The notes beneath the pieces were generated by a model. It was not told the DNA's origin. It saw nothing but the letters and a program-made list of their open reading frames with translations, and searched no databases. From Methanomicrobiales archaeon (GTDB taxonomy: Archaea; Halobacteriota; Methanomicrobia; Methanomicrobiales; Methanomicrobiaceae): a stretch of 7,499 nucleotides of DNA. Position numbers and translations under genes: made by a program. Below, in pieces: positions 1 to 5,494 of this stretch; the first letter of the stretch is position 1; each line of letters begins with the position of its first letter. The stretch is taken from NCBI GenBank assembly GCA_012523385.1, contig JAAYIO010000241.1, forward strand, positions 1 to 7,499. Reading direction: 5' to 3'.

Positions 1-62
1 ACACATGCGGTGACCCCTTCTATCTCGAGAAACCCAGCGATTATTTCCTTAAACCATCTCAT
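1..62 (-). CDS. 5' end of an unidentified gene, cut by the window edge
   Basis: From an ATG at 62 the minus strand stays open to the edge for 20 codons. The peptide begins MRWFKEIIAGFLEIEGVTAC, which has a natural amphipathic helix character and coding-like codons. The frame is closed by a TGA about 18 nt upstream of the ATG, so this is the only ATG start available. The pattern 'helix, LEIEGV, small hydrophobic residues' recalls the start of Roadblock/LC7-type domains, but twenty residues are far too few to assign a family. There is no clear Shine-Dalgarno motif directly upstream. It lies on the same strand as the HMG-CoA operon but 115 bases beyond it, past a T-rich stretch, so it is probably a separate unit. 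Confidence 0.4.
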   Translation of the reverse strand, partial: MRWFKEIIAGFLEIEGVTAC

Positions 63-66
63 ATCC

Positions 67-91
67 CATACATCAATTCACGGGATGTATG
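67..91. repeat. 8-bp inverted repeat just upstream of the partial gene
   Basis: CATACATC at 67-74 is the exact reverse complement of GATGTATG at 84-91, with a 9-base loop. It ends four bases short of the ATG at 62. It could be an operator or a 5'-leader hairpin for the leftward partial gene. An AAATACTT stretch on the minus strand at about 92-99 could be that gene's TATA element. Function is inferred only from position. Confidence 0.4.
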
Positions 92-143
92 AAGTATTTC
101 CCATCACAACTGGACCCTCAACGCTCCTTTGGCACAGAGCATA

Positions 144-177
144 CTGAAAAAATAGAGATAATAATTTTTGAAGAAAT
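144..177 (-). terminator. Probable T-rich terminator of the HMG-CoA operon
   Basis: Directly after the DUF35 stop codon the minus strand is AT-rich and reaches a run of six T (147-152). Oligo-T tracts without an obligatory hairpin are the usual intrinsic termination signal in euryarchaea. No strong stem precedes it. Confidence 0.5.
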
Positions 178-567
178 TTAAGCAGGCACAAATTTTGTGC
201 CGTAGACAATCACACCGCCATTGCCTTCAGCGATAATCCGTCTGAAGACACGCTTCACCTTCATGCCAATATGGATCTCTTCAGGTTCACAGATCACCTG
301 CGCTGTCATGCAGGTTCCTTCATCGAGTTCTATGATAGCCAGAGGGTATGGCGTCTGTATATCATAGTCACTGCTTGCCGTTCGGATGATCGAGAACGTA
401 CGCACGGTACCATTCCCGGAAAATTCACAGTCAACAATCTTTCCGTCTCTCCGGCACTCCGGGCAGAGGCCACGCGGCGGGAAAAAATGCCGTCCGCATG
501 TCTCACATTTGCTACCCTTTAGATTGTACCGGTTCAGCTGCTTTCTCCAGTAACGTGGCACTGACAT
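178..567 (-). CDS. DUF35 zinc-ribbon/OB-fold scaffold of the thiolase-HMGCS complex
   Basis: A 129-residue protein of the COG1545 (DUF35) family. It has an N-terminal helix, then a rubredoxin-like zinc ribbon with C21-x2-C24 and C35-x2-C38, then an OB-fold from about residue 45 to the end (the segments around GNGTVRTFSII, PYPLAIIEL and GMKVKRVF). Homologues next to archaeal thiolase and HMG-CoA synthase are known to sit between the two enzymes and hold them in one complex that passes acetoacetyl-CoA directly to the synthase. The start is 2 nt beyond the thiolase stop, with a G-rich GGGGGTC about 6 nt upstream that may serve as the ribosome site. It is the last gene of the operon. All four zinc ligands are present and the length is typical. 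Family confidence is high; the scaffold role follows from gene order and published work on a methanogen complex. Confidence 0.9.
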   Translation of the reverse strand: MSVPRYWRKQLNRYNLKGSKCETCGRHFFPPRGLCPECRRDGKIVDCEFSGNGTVRTFSIIRTASSDYDIQTPYPLAIIELDEGTCMTAQVICEPEEIHIGMKVKRVFRRIIAEGNGGVIVYGTKFVPA

Positions 568-569
568 TT

Positions 570-1730
570 TTAGACCCCCAGAATGTTACATACAACCGTT
601 GCACCTGTCCCACCGACATTGTGGGTCATACCGATCTCTGCATCGACCTGACGGCCGACTGCTTCTCCACGAAGCTGTTCAACAATCTCACAGACCTGTT
701 TGATGCCGGTTGCACCCACAGGGTGACCACAGGACTTCAGACCACCGGATGTATTGACCGGAATGGAACCGCCCAGTGCGGTCTGACCATCCTCGGTCAG
801 CTTTCCTGCCTGTCCCTTTGCACAGAATCCAAGATCCTCGATTGCACAGAGTTCTACAATGGTGAAACAGTCATGCACTTCGACCATGCCAATGTCCTTT
901 GGCGTGAGTGATGCCTGCTTGAATGCACGCCTGCCTGCTGCAACCGTGGCATCAAGGGTCGAAAAGTCCCGGCGGTCGTGCAGGGCAATCGTGTCAGATG
1001 CCTGTGATGATGCAAGCACCTTAATCGGGGTATCAGTGAATTCGCGTGCCATCTCAAGCGGGCAGAGAATGACTGCCGCGGCGCCATCTGTCACCGGGGA
1101 ACAGTCCAGAAGCCGTAGCGGGTCTGCAACAAGCGTTGATCTCAGCACATCTTCAACAGTTATTTCCTTTCTGTACTGTGCCATCGGGTTGCGGGCGCCA
1201 TTGTAGTGGTTTTTGACTGCCACCATCGCAAGCTGCTCGCGGGTGAGGCCGTATCGGTTCATATAATCGGTTGCAATCATTGCATAAAGACCGGGGAATG
1301 TAGCGCCGACAAGGCCCTCCCATTCACGGTCTGCTGCGCCTGCAAGTGCATCGGTGGTTTCACTGCCGCCTACATCGGTCATCTTTTCGACACCGCCTGC
1401 AATGACAATGTCCTGAATTCCGGATGCTACCGTTGTATATGCCTGCCGGAAGGCAAGACCGCCGGATGCACATGCTGCTTCCACACGGGTGGAGGGGATA
1501 TGATTCTTGGTAAGACCAGCAAAGTCTGCAATAAGGGCACCGATGTGCTCCTGCAAGACAAACCGTCCACCACTCATGTTTCCGACAAATATTTCATCAA
1601 TCTGGTCACCGCTCATTCCTGCGTCTTCCAGAGCATTTGCACCAGCTTCCACGAAGAGATTTCTAAACGATGTGTCCCATTTCTCACCAAATTCGGTGAG
1701 ACCAATTCCAACAACTGCTACTTCTCTCAT
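570..1730 (-). CDS. Acetoacetyl-CoA thiolase, SCP2-type
   Basis: A 386-residue thiolase that condenses two acetyl-CoA to acetoacetyl-CoA, the first step of the mevalonate route. The nucleophilic cysteine is C87 in EAACASGG. The HDCF motif at 286-289 marks the SCP2-like group, where this loop replaces the NEAF loop of classical thiolases and supplies a second catalytic cysteine (C288). H336 lies in CGHPVGATG and the C-terminal loop reads THNVGGTGATVVCN (369-382), so the CxG cysteine of bacterial biosynthetic thiolases is absent, as expected for this group. The length is typical and nothing is missing. Its ATG overlaps the TAA of HMG-CoA synthase by one base (TAATG), which suggests coupled translation; only a weak SD-like GTGAT lies upstream. 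Annotation pipelines often call such proteins 'acetyl-CoA acetyltransferase' or 'lipid-transfer protein'. The next gene encodes the scaffold protein. Confidence 0.93.
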   Translation of the reverse strand: MREVAVVGIGLTEFGEKWDTSFRNLFVEAGANALEDAGMSGDQIDEIFVGNMSGGRFVLQEHIGALIADFAGLTKNHIPSTRVEAACASGGLAFRQAYTTVASGIQDIVIAGGVEKMTDVGGSETTDALAGAADREWEGLVGATFPGLYAMIATDYMNRYGLTREQLAMVAVKNHYNGARNPMAQYRKEITVEDVLRSTLVADPLRLLDCSPVTDGAAAVILCPLEMAREFTDTPIKVLASSQASDTIALHDRRDFSTLDATVAAGRRAFKQASLTPKDIGMVEVHDCFTIVELCAIEDLGFCAKGQAGKLTEDGQTALGGSIPVNTSGGLKSCGHPVGATGIKQVCEIVEQLRGEAVGRQVDAEIGMTHNVGGTGATVVCNILGV

Positions 1731-2779
1731 TACTGCATCACGATCTTTCCTTTGTGTTTGGCATACAGTGCATAGTCCAGATACTTTCCGTTTGCAAGCA
1801 GTTCTTCAACTGTTGGTGCGGCAGAGCGGTTGAATACGTCTGACTCAATCGCATCGGTAACCGTGATGTCAAAGGCATCACTACCTGCACCAGACCCGTA
1901 GGAGGTGACAAAGATATGATCTCCGGGTTTTGCTATATCAAGGGTGGCGGAAATTCCGATCGGGACCGCACCGGAATAGGTGTTCCCGAGGCGCGGAACT
2001 GCAAGACCGGGTTTTATCTGAGTCGAGGTGAACCCGAGCATTGCCGCGACTTTCCTTGGGAACTTTGCATTTGGCTGGTGGAAGATGGCATAATCATAAT
2101 CTGACGGTGTGGTGCCCATCTGTTCCATCATCAGGTGTGCGGCGCCCTGAACATGCTTGAAGTATGCAGGGTCGCCTGAGAAACGGCCACCGTGACTGGG
2201 GTATGTCTGTCCCTCGCGCCTCCAGAAATCGGGTGTATCAGAGGTGTATGAACAGGTATGATTGATCTCTGCGATTGGGTTGTCATTTCCAATGAAAAAC
2301 GCCGCACCGCCTGCAGAGGCGGTGTATTCAAGTGCGTCACCGGGTGCACCCTGTGCCGTGTCTGCACCGATAGCACATCCGTATTTCACCATGCCTGACT
2401 TTACGAGACCCATACATGTCTGAATAGCTGCGGTGCCTGCCTTACAGGCAAATTCGTAGTCTGCTGCGGTCATCACCGGTGTTGCGCAGATGGCTTCACC
2501 TACGGTTGCAGAACTGGGCTTCACCGCATAGGGGTGAGACTCAGAACCAACGTAGATTGCTCCGATTGCATCACGCGGGATGTCTCTTCTTGCCAGAGCA
2601 GAGCGTGCCGCTTCAACAGACATCGTGATCGTGTCTTCGTCAAGGTCGGGGACCGACTTCTCTTTCACACCAAGACCTGCGGCGATCTCAGCACCATTTG
2701 CGCCCCATACCCGTGCAATCTCCTCGGTTTTAATGCGGTATCGCGGGATGTATGCGCCGTACGTAATTATTCCTACCAT
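1730..2779 (-). CDS. Hydroxymethylglutaryl-CoA synthase
   Basis: A 349-residue archaeal HMG-CoA synthase, which adds acetyl-CoA to acetoacetyl-CoA to give HMG-CoA, the substrate of HMG-CoA reductase on the way to isoprenoid ether lipids. The catalytic triad is visible: E80 in YVGSESHPYAVKPS, C112 in YEFACKAGT, and H234 in AIFHQPNAKFP. The conserved glycine-rich GNTYSGAVPIG (265-275) and SYGSGAGSDAF (293-303) complete the active-site frame. I chose the ATG at 2779 rather than the in-frame ATG at 2830, because it gives the family's usual N-terminus (MVGIITYGAYIPRYRI) and has GAGGGA at 2786-2791 six bases upstream; the extra 17 residues would read the end of the regulator gene in another frame. 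The start overlaps the regulator's stop by 7 nt. Downstream partners are the thiolase and the DUF35 scaffold. Confidence 0.95.
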   Translation of the reverse strand: MVGIITYGAYIPRYRIKTEEIARVWGANGAEIAAGLGVKEKSVPDLDEDTITMSVEAARSALARRDIPRDAIGAIYVGSESHPYAVKPSSATVGEAICATPVMTAADYEFACKAGTAAIQTCMGLVKSGMVKYGCAIGADTAQGAPGDALEYTASAGGAAFFIGNDNPIAEINHTCSYTSDTPDFWRREGQTYPSHGGRFSGDPAYFKHVQGAAHLMMEQMGTTPSDYDYAIFHQPNAKFPRKVAAMLGFTSTQIKPGLAVPRLGNTYSGAVPIGISATLDIAKPGDHIFVTSYGSGAGSDAFDITVTDAIESDVFNRSAAPTVEELLANGKYLDYALYAKHKGKIVMQ

Positions 2780-3483
2780 AATTCTTCCCTCAGAATATCG
2801 ACAATCTCGTTGACATCCATTTCCGTACACAGCAGGGTAATCCGGTCACTCTCTGCAAGGCGGGGAACGAGCGGATGCACTTCCTCCGGGGATATCCCCT
2901 GAAGAATTACACAGCGTGGTTTGAATGGTGTCACTTTGATTGCGATCATCGGCGATTTGCCGGTTGATACATTCGTAAAGATTAACGCCCTCTCTGTGCT
3001 CCATCCATAAATTCGGTTGAATTCATTGGCTGAAAGCTGAAGGATGGCGTTTTCGGAGTTGACAACAGTATAACCGTAGATATGCTGATCCATGGAGCCT
3101 TCGAGGTGTTTGCAGGCAATTGCGTTGCAAAACTTCGTGAGCGGAATCGGCATGTTGTAGTCATGCATGTCAGAGATGACGTCAAGGTCAAAGTCATTGT
3201 AGAGGATTTTGGCGAATTTGTTAATGTGCCTGCCACCATTCGCTTCATCAATCTTCAGAATGCTGTCAACAATCTTTCCGACGACCGCAGTACCCGGACT
3301 CTTTCGTCTGCCACCCTCATAGTCAGAGATGACAGACGGAGAGACAACCATCTCTTCAGCAAGTACTCCCGGGGCAATGTTGAATGCAAGGCGCCACTTC
3401 TTGAGTGCCTCCCCCGGAGATGCAGAGAGCGTGATTTCTCCTGCCATTTTTTCAGCAAGACGGGTCCGCAGTGCGGATTTCAT
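2773..3483 (-). CDS. XRE-type HTH regulator heading the mevalonate-entry operon
   Basis: A 236-residue predicted DNA-binding protein, resembling the archaeal COG1709 group. Residues about 24-65 form a Cro/C1-type helix-turn-helix: the segment around ALKKWRLAFNIAPGVLAEEM, then VSPSVISDYEGGRRKSPG carrying the recognition helix. Residues about 85-236 form a second domain with HDYNMPIPLTKF, IYGYTVVNSENAILQLSANE, MIAIKVTPFKPRCVILQG and a helical C-terminus; I do not recognise a ligand for it. No membrane segment is visible, so it is cytoplasmic. It is the first gene of the operon and its stop lies 7 nt inside the HMG-CoA synthase gene, so it is almost certainly co-transcribed. Such placement suggests that it controls this operon in response to a pathway metabolite, but neither the ligand nor the direction of control can be read from the sequence. 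The ATG at 3483 has only a weak SD-like GAAGAG about 7 nt upstream. Confidence 0.85.
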   Translation of the reverse strand: MKSALRTRLAEKMAGEITLSASPGEALKKWRLAFNIAPGVLAEEMVVSPSVISDYEGGRRKSPGTAVVGKIVDSILKIDEANGGRHINKFAKILYNDFDLDVISDMHDYNMPIPLTKFCNAIACKHLEGSMDQHIYGYTVVNSENAILQLSANEFNRIYGWSTERALIFTNVSTGKSPMIAIKVTPFKPRCVILQGISPEEVHPLVPRLAESDRITLLCTEMDVNEIVDILREELW

Positions 3484-3541
3484 GTATATACTCTTCGCAC
3501 ATCTCTATTATATAATTAGCGAAGGGCACTTCGTCATTCGC
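3484..3541 (-). promoter_or_regulatory. Promoter and candidate operator of the mevalonate-entry operon
   Basis: On the minus strand a TATA-like TTATATAAT lies at about 3507-3516. It is bracketed by a perfect 6-bp inverted repeat, CTTCGC at 3493-3498 and GCGAAG at 3519-3524 (plus-strand reading). Two more half-sites follow: CTTCG at 3529-3533 and TTCGC at 3537-3541. A second TATA-like AAAAAAATATG lies farther upstream on the minus strand (about 3557-3568). If that one is used, the repeats would be in a roughly 50-nt leader and could form alternative hairpins. Which TATA is active cannot be decided from sequence. Confidence 0.55.
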
Positions 3542-3614
3542 CGATAGTTGGCTGGCATATTTTTTTGATTATTTGGGTGAATACACCTTTTAACTCGAAA
3601 TATGGGCGGATAAT

Positions 3615-3651
3615 CCAGTTATTGATAGATAAATCTGTCGTATCTAACTGG
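3615..3651. repeat. Imperfect inverted repeat in the divergent intergenic region
   Basis: CCAGTTA at 3615-3621 is the exact reverse complement of TAACTGG at 3645-3651. Inside it, GATA (3624-3627) can pair with TATC (3641-3644) after a two-base bulge, and AGAT-AA-ATCT (3627-3636) is a small nested palindrome. It sits about 130 bases from one gene start and 170 from the other. It may be a distal operator or an RNA hairpin; no tRNA or known riboswitch pattern is visible. The rest of 3542-3766 shows no supportable gene. Confidence 0.4.
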
Positions 3652-3766
3652 TAGGGATCTCTTTGATGTGTATTAGAGCGCCAGCAACGCAATCTCTTCT
3701 TTTTCATTCTCGATTTGGTGAATGAGGTATCTGCAATCTGCCCCGCAGGAACCCATTAATTCAGGA

Positions 3767-3821
3767 CTAATATAGCGAAAACATAACTCATATATGGTAT
3801 GCATGCCAAAAATGAGGTTAG
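3767..3821 (+). promoter_or_regulatory. Promoter, candidate operator and RBS of the riboflavin operon
   Basis: Two TATA-like elements precede the riboflavin kinase gene: CTAATATAG at 3767-3774 and the palindrome CATATATG at 3789-3796. The first would place the transcript start near 3796-3800 and leave room for the Shine-Dalgarno motif GAGGT at 3814-3818, three bases before the ATG; the second would give an almost leaderless message. TGGTATGCATGCCA at 3795-3808 is a 14-bp palindrome with a single mismatched pair, placed where a bound repressor would block initiation. It is a plausible autoregulatory site for the RbkR-type protein encoded next. Confidence 0.5.
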
Positions 3822-4490
3822 ATGATCGCACCCGATGACCTGATCTGCCTGAAAGAGATTGCCCTTTTGGGAGGGCTCTCCGGTGCTGTGTCGGTCTCTT
3901 CACAGAGTCTTGCACAGGAACTGGCGATTAGCCCGCAGACTGCCTCCCGGAGATTGATCTCCCTTGAAAATTCCCATATGATCTCACGGGTTATGCGGGG
4001 GGACGGCCAGTATGTGACGGTTACACAGGCAGGGGAAGAGCACCTGAGGGCTGAATATGCAGCATACCGCCGCATATTTGAGATACATGACGGGCATTAT
4101 GAACTGGAAGGGGAACTGATCAGCGGTCTCGGGGAAGGGCGGTATTATGTCAGCGTGGATGGGTATGTCCGCCAATTCTCAGAGAAACTGGGCATCAACC
4201 CGTATCCCGGAACATTCAACATAAAGCTCAGTCCGACAAGCATTGAGACACGCCGCAAGCTTGATGCAATGGAGTGGACTGATATTGAGGGCTTTACGGA
4301 TCATGACCGCACGTTTGGTGCAGCCCGGGCCCTGAAATGCTCTATTAATGGATATCCGTGTGCAATCATCGTCCCCGGGAGGAGTCATTACCCGGAGGAT
4401 ATTATTGAACTGATATCAGCAGAACGACTGCGCGATGTGCTTGGAGCAGAAGACGGAACGCAGATAACAATTGAGGTGAGTCGAAAATGA
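3822..4490 (+). CDS. ribK: CTP-dependent riboflavin kinase with N-terminal HTH (RbkR-type)
   Basis: A 222-residue two-domain protein. Residues about 8-88 form a winged helix-turn-helix with recognition helix SPQTASRRLISLE (37-49) followed by the wing around RGDGQYVTVTQAGEEHL. Residues about 90-222 form the archaeal RibK cradle barrel, which makes FMN from riboflavin using CTP. Its landmarks are GLGEGRYYVS (102-111), NPYPGTFNIKL (126-136) and NGYPCAIIVPGRSHYPEDIIELIS (176-199). Fused proteins of this layout are known in archaea as RbkR, acting both as kinase and as transcription factor for riboflavin genes. The ATG is supported by GAGGT at 3814-3818. The stop overlaps the ribB start by 4 nt (ATGA), so both genes share one message and an autoregulated operon is likely. 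The kinase assignment is strong; the regulator role for this copy is inferred from the intact HTH. Confidence 0.94.
   Translation: MIAPDDLICLKEIALLGGLSGAVSVSSQSLAQELAISPQTASRRLISLENSHMISRVMRGDGQYVTVTQAGEEHLRAEYAAYRRIFEIHDGHYELEGELISGLGEGRYYVSVDGYVRQFSEKLGINPYPGTFNIKLSPTSIETRRKLDAMEWTDIEGFTDHDRTFGAARALKCSINGYPCAIIVPGRSHYPEDIIELISAERLRDVLGAEDGTQITIEVSRK
4473..4479 (+). promoter_or_regulatory. Shine-Dalgarno site of ribB
   Basis: GAGGTGA lies inside the end of the kinase gene, seven bases before the ribB ATG, and closely matches the complement of the archaeal 16S rRNA 3' end. It confirms the ribB start and shows that ribB can be initiated on its own despite the ATGA overlap. Confidence 0.7.
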
Positions 4491-5161
4491 TAGAGAAGGC
4501 ACTGGAAGCATTCAAAAGAGGGGAATTTGTTCTCCTCTACGATTTTGATGATCGGGAAGGAGAAACAGATTTCGCAATCAGATCAGATGCGGTTACCCCG
4601 GCGCATATTGTCCGGATGAGGAAAGACGGGGGCGGTCTGATATGCACTGCTCTGCATCCACAGGCGGCAAAGAACTTCGGCCTGCCGTTTGCAAGCGAGA
4701 TTCTTCAGCCGACACATCTGGCAGAACAGGCGGGAGAGATTCCCTATGATCGGAGAAATCATTCGTCCTTCTCTCTCTGGGTCAACCACCGCGATACCTT
4801 TACCGGCATCACCGATATCGACCGGGCACTCACCGTGACCCGCCTTGCAGAGCAGGTCAAAAAGACGCTGAACGGTGGCGGGGATACCTTTGCAGCAGAT
4901 TTCCGGACACCGGGTCACATGGCGCTTTTGCGGGCAGCAGATACCCTCTTAGATCAGCGGGAAGGCCAGACTGAACTTTCGATTGCCCTTGCCGAGATGG
5001 CAGGTGTCACACCGGCAGTCACCATCTGTGAGATGCTTGATGAAACGACCGGCCGGGCCCTCACAAAAGAGAATGCACGCAAGTATGCAGATCTGCATGG
5101 TTTTGTCTTCCTTGAAGGTAGTGAAGTCAAAGAAGCCTGGAAACAGTGGAAATCTTCCTGA
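4487..5161 (+). CDS. ribB: 3,4-dihydroxy-2-butanone 4-phosphate synthase
   Basis: A 224-residue stand-alone RibB, which converts ribulose 5-phosphate to 3,4-dihydroxy-2-butanone 4-phosphate plus formate. This supplies the four-carbon unit of riboflavin. The acidic metal and substrate loop reads YDFDDREGETDF (18-29), the archaeal form of the bacterial DDExREGE motif. Also visible are HRDTFTGITDIDRALT (101-116), the catalytic-loop histidine H144 in TPGHMALLRA, and E163 and E182 in GQTELSIALAEMAGVTPAV and ICEML. There is no GTP cyclohydrolase II domain, as usual in archaea. It overlaps the kinase gene by 4 nt and is the last gene of the operon, so one message carries an early and a late step of FMN synthesis. 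Length and all key motifs are intact. Confidence 0.95.
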   Translation: MIEKALEAFKRGEFVLLYDFDDREGETDFAIRSDAVTPAHIVRMRKDGGGLICTALHPQAAKNFGLPFASEILQPTHLAEQAGEIPYDRRNHSSFSLWVNHRDTFTGITDIDRALTVTRLAEQVKKTLNGGGDTFAADFRTPGHMALLRAADTLLDQREGQTELSIALAEMAGVTPAVTICEMLDETTGRALTKENARKYADLHGFVFLEGSEVKEAWKQWKSS

Positions 5162-5167
5162 ATTGTC

Positions 5168-5245
5168 TAAAAATATTTTTTTTAAATACCTCCTTTTTCT
5201 TTAATGTCATCGTATGGGGATCATCTTTCATTCTGTTTTTTTTTT
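5168..5245 (+). terminator. T-rich terminator region after ribB
   Basis: Starting eight bases past the ribB stop, the palindrome AAAAATATTTTT (5169-5180) merges into a run of eight T (5176-5183). Further runs follow of five T (5194-5198) and ten T (5236-5245). Such serial oligo-T tracts are typical euryarchaeal terminators. The remainder of the 333-base gap to the lipoprotein gene is AT-rich and holds only the two tiny ORFs described separately. Confidence 0.65.
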
Positions 5246-5286
5246 CATCGCAGATGCTCTTTCAATTTCTGTGTACAGGAATATCT

Positions 5287-5361
5287 GTGAAAGAAACTCA
5301 AATCAAGATGTCCATCCATCGGCTCAGTTTAAACCCGGATTTCTTATCTGCTGAAAAGTAA
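5287..5361 (+). CDS. Possible 24-residue small ORF
   Basis: A GTG at 5287 is preceded at six bases by AGGA (5277-5280) and opens 24 codons (start MKETQIKMSIHR) to TAA. The ORF is too short to judge by composition and matches no family I recognise. Its stop directly abuts the ribosome site of the next tiny ORF. It may be a chance ORF, a leader peptide or the remnant of a decayed gene. Confidence 0.15.
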   Translation: MKETQIKMSIHRLSLNPDFLSAEK

Positions 5362-5379
5362 TTAAGGAGAATAAAGCCC

Positions 5380-5487
5380 GTGTTAAATCCCAATGGATGC
5401 AAAATTCTTCTGATGTTTTGTGAGCCCAATTTCATAGAAAAAATCGGGGAAATAGATGGTGTAGGTAATTTTATCATGCTTAAATGA
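5380..5487 (+). CDS. Possible 35-residue small ORF just before the lipoprotein gene
   Basis: A GTG at 5380 follows a good Shine-Dalgarno motif, AGGAGA at 5365-5370, with a nine-base spacer. It encodes a peptide starting MLNPNGCKILLMFCEPNF and ending EIDGVGNFIMLK, closed by TGA at 5485-5487, only seven bases before the lipoprotein ATG. The spacing would allow translational coupling. It has two cysteines, no signal peptide or transmembrane segment, and no recognised family. The ribosome site here is better than that of the lipoprotein gene itself, which is the main reason for listing it; chance occurrence is still quite possible. Confidence 0.27.
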   Translation: MLNPNGCKILLMFCEPNFIEKIGEIDGVGNFIMLK

Positions 5488-5494
5488 TGATGCC

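Noticed and set aside
1206..1775. 189-codon plus-strand open frame
   Set aside because: It lies antisense to the thiolase gene, has Cys-rich, unnatural composition and no ribosome site; it is a shadow of a well-supported gene.
2780..2830. N-terminal extension of HMG-CoA synthase from an ATG at 2830
   Set aside because: The added 17 residues are not family-like and overlap the regulator gene; the ATG at 2779 has a good ribosome site and the canonical N-terminus.
3082..3519. 145-codon plus-strand open frame
   Set aside because: It is antisense to the XRE regulator and its promoter; the minus-strand frame has a recognisable HTH and operon context.
5146..5361. 71-codon Phe-rich plus-strand frame across the ribB end
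   Set aside because: Its Phe content comes from reading the oligo-T terminator tracts; it overlaps ribB in another frame. Only its last 24 codons have a possible ribosome site, listed separately at low confidence.
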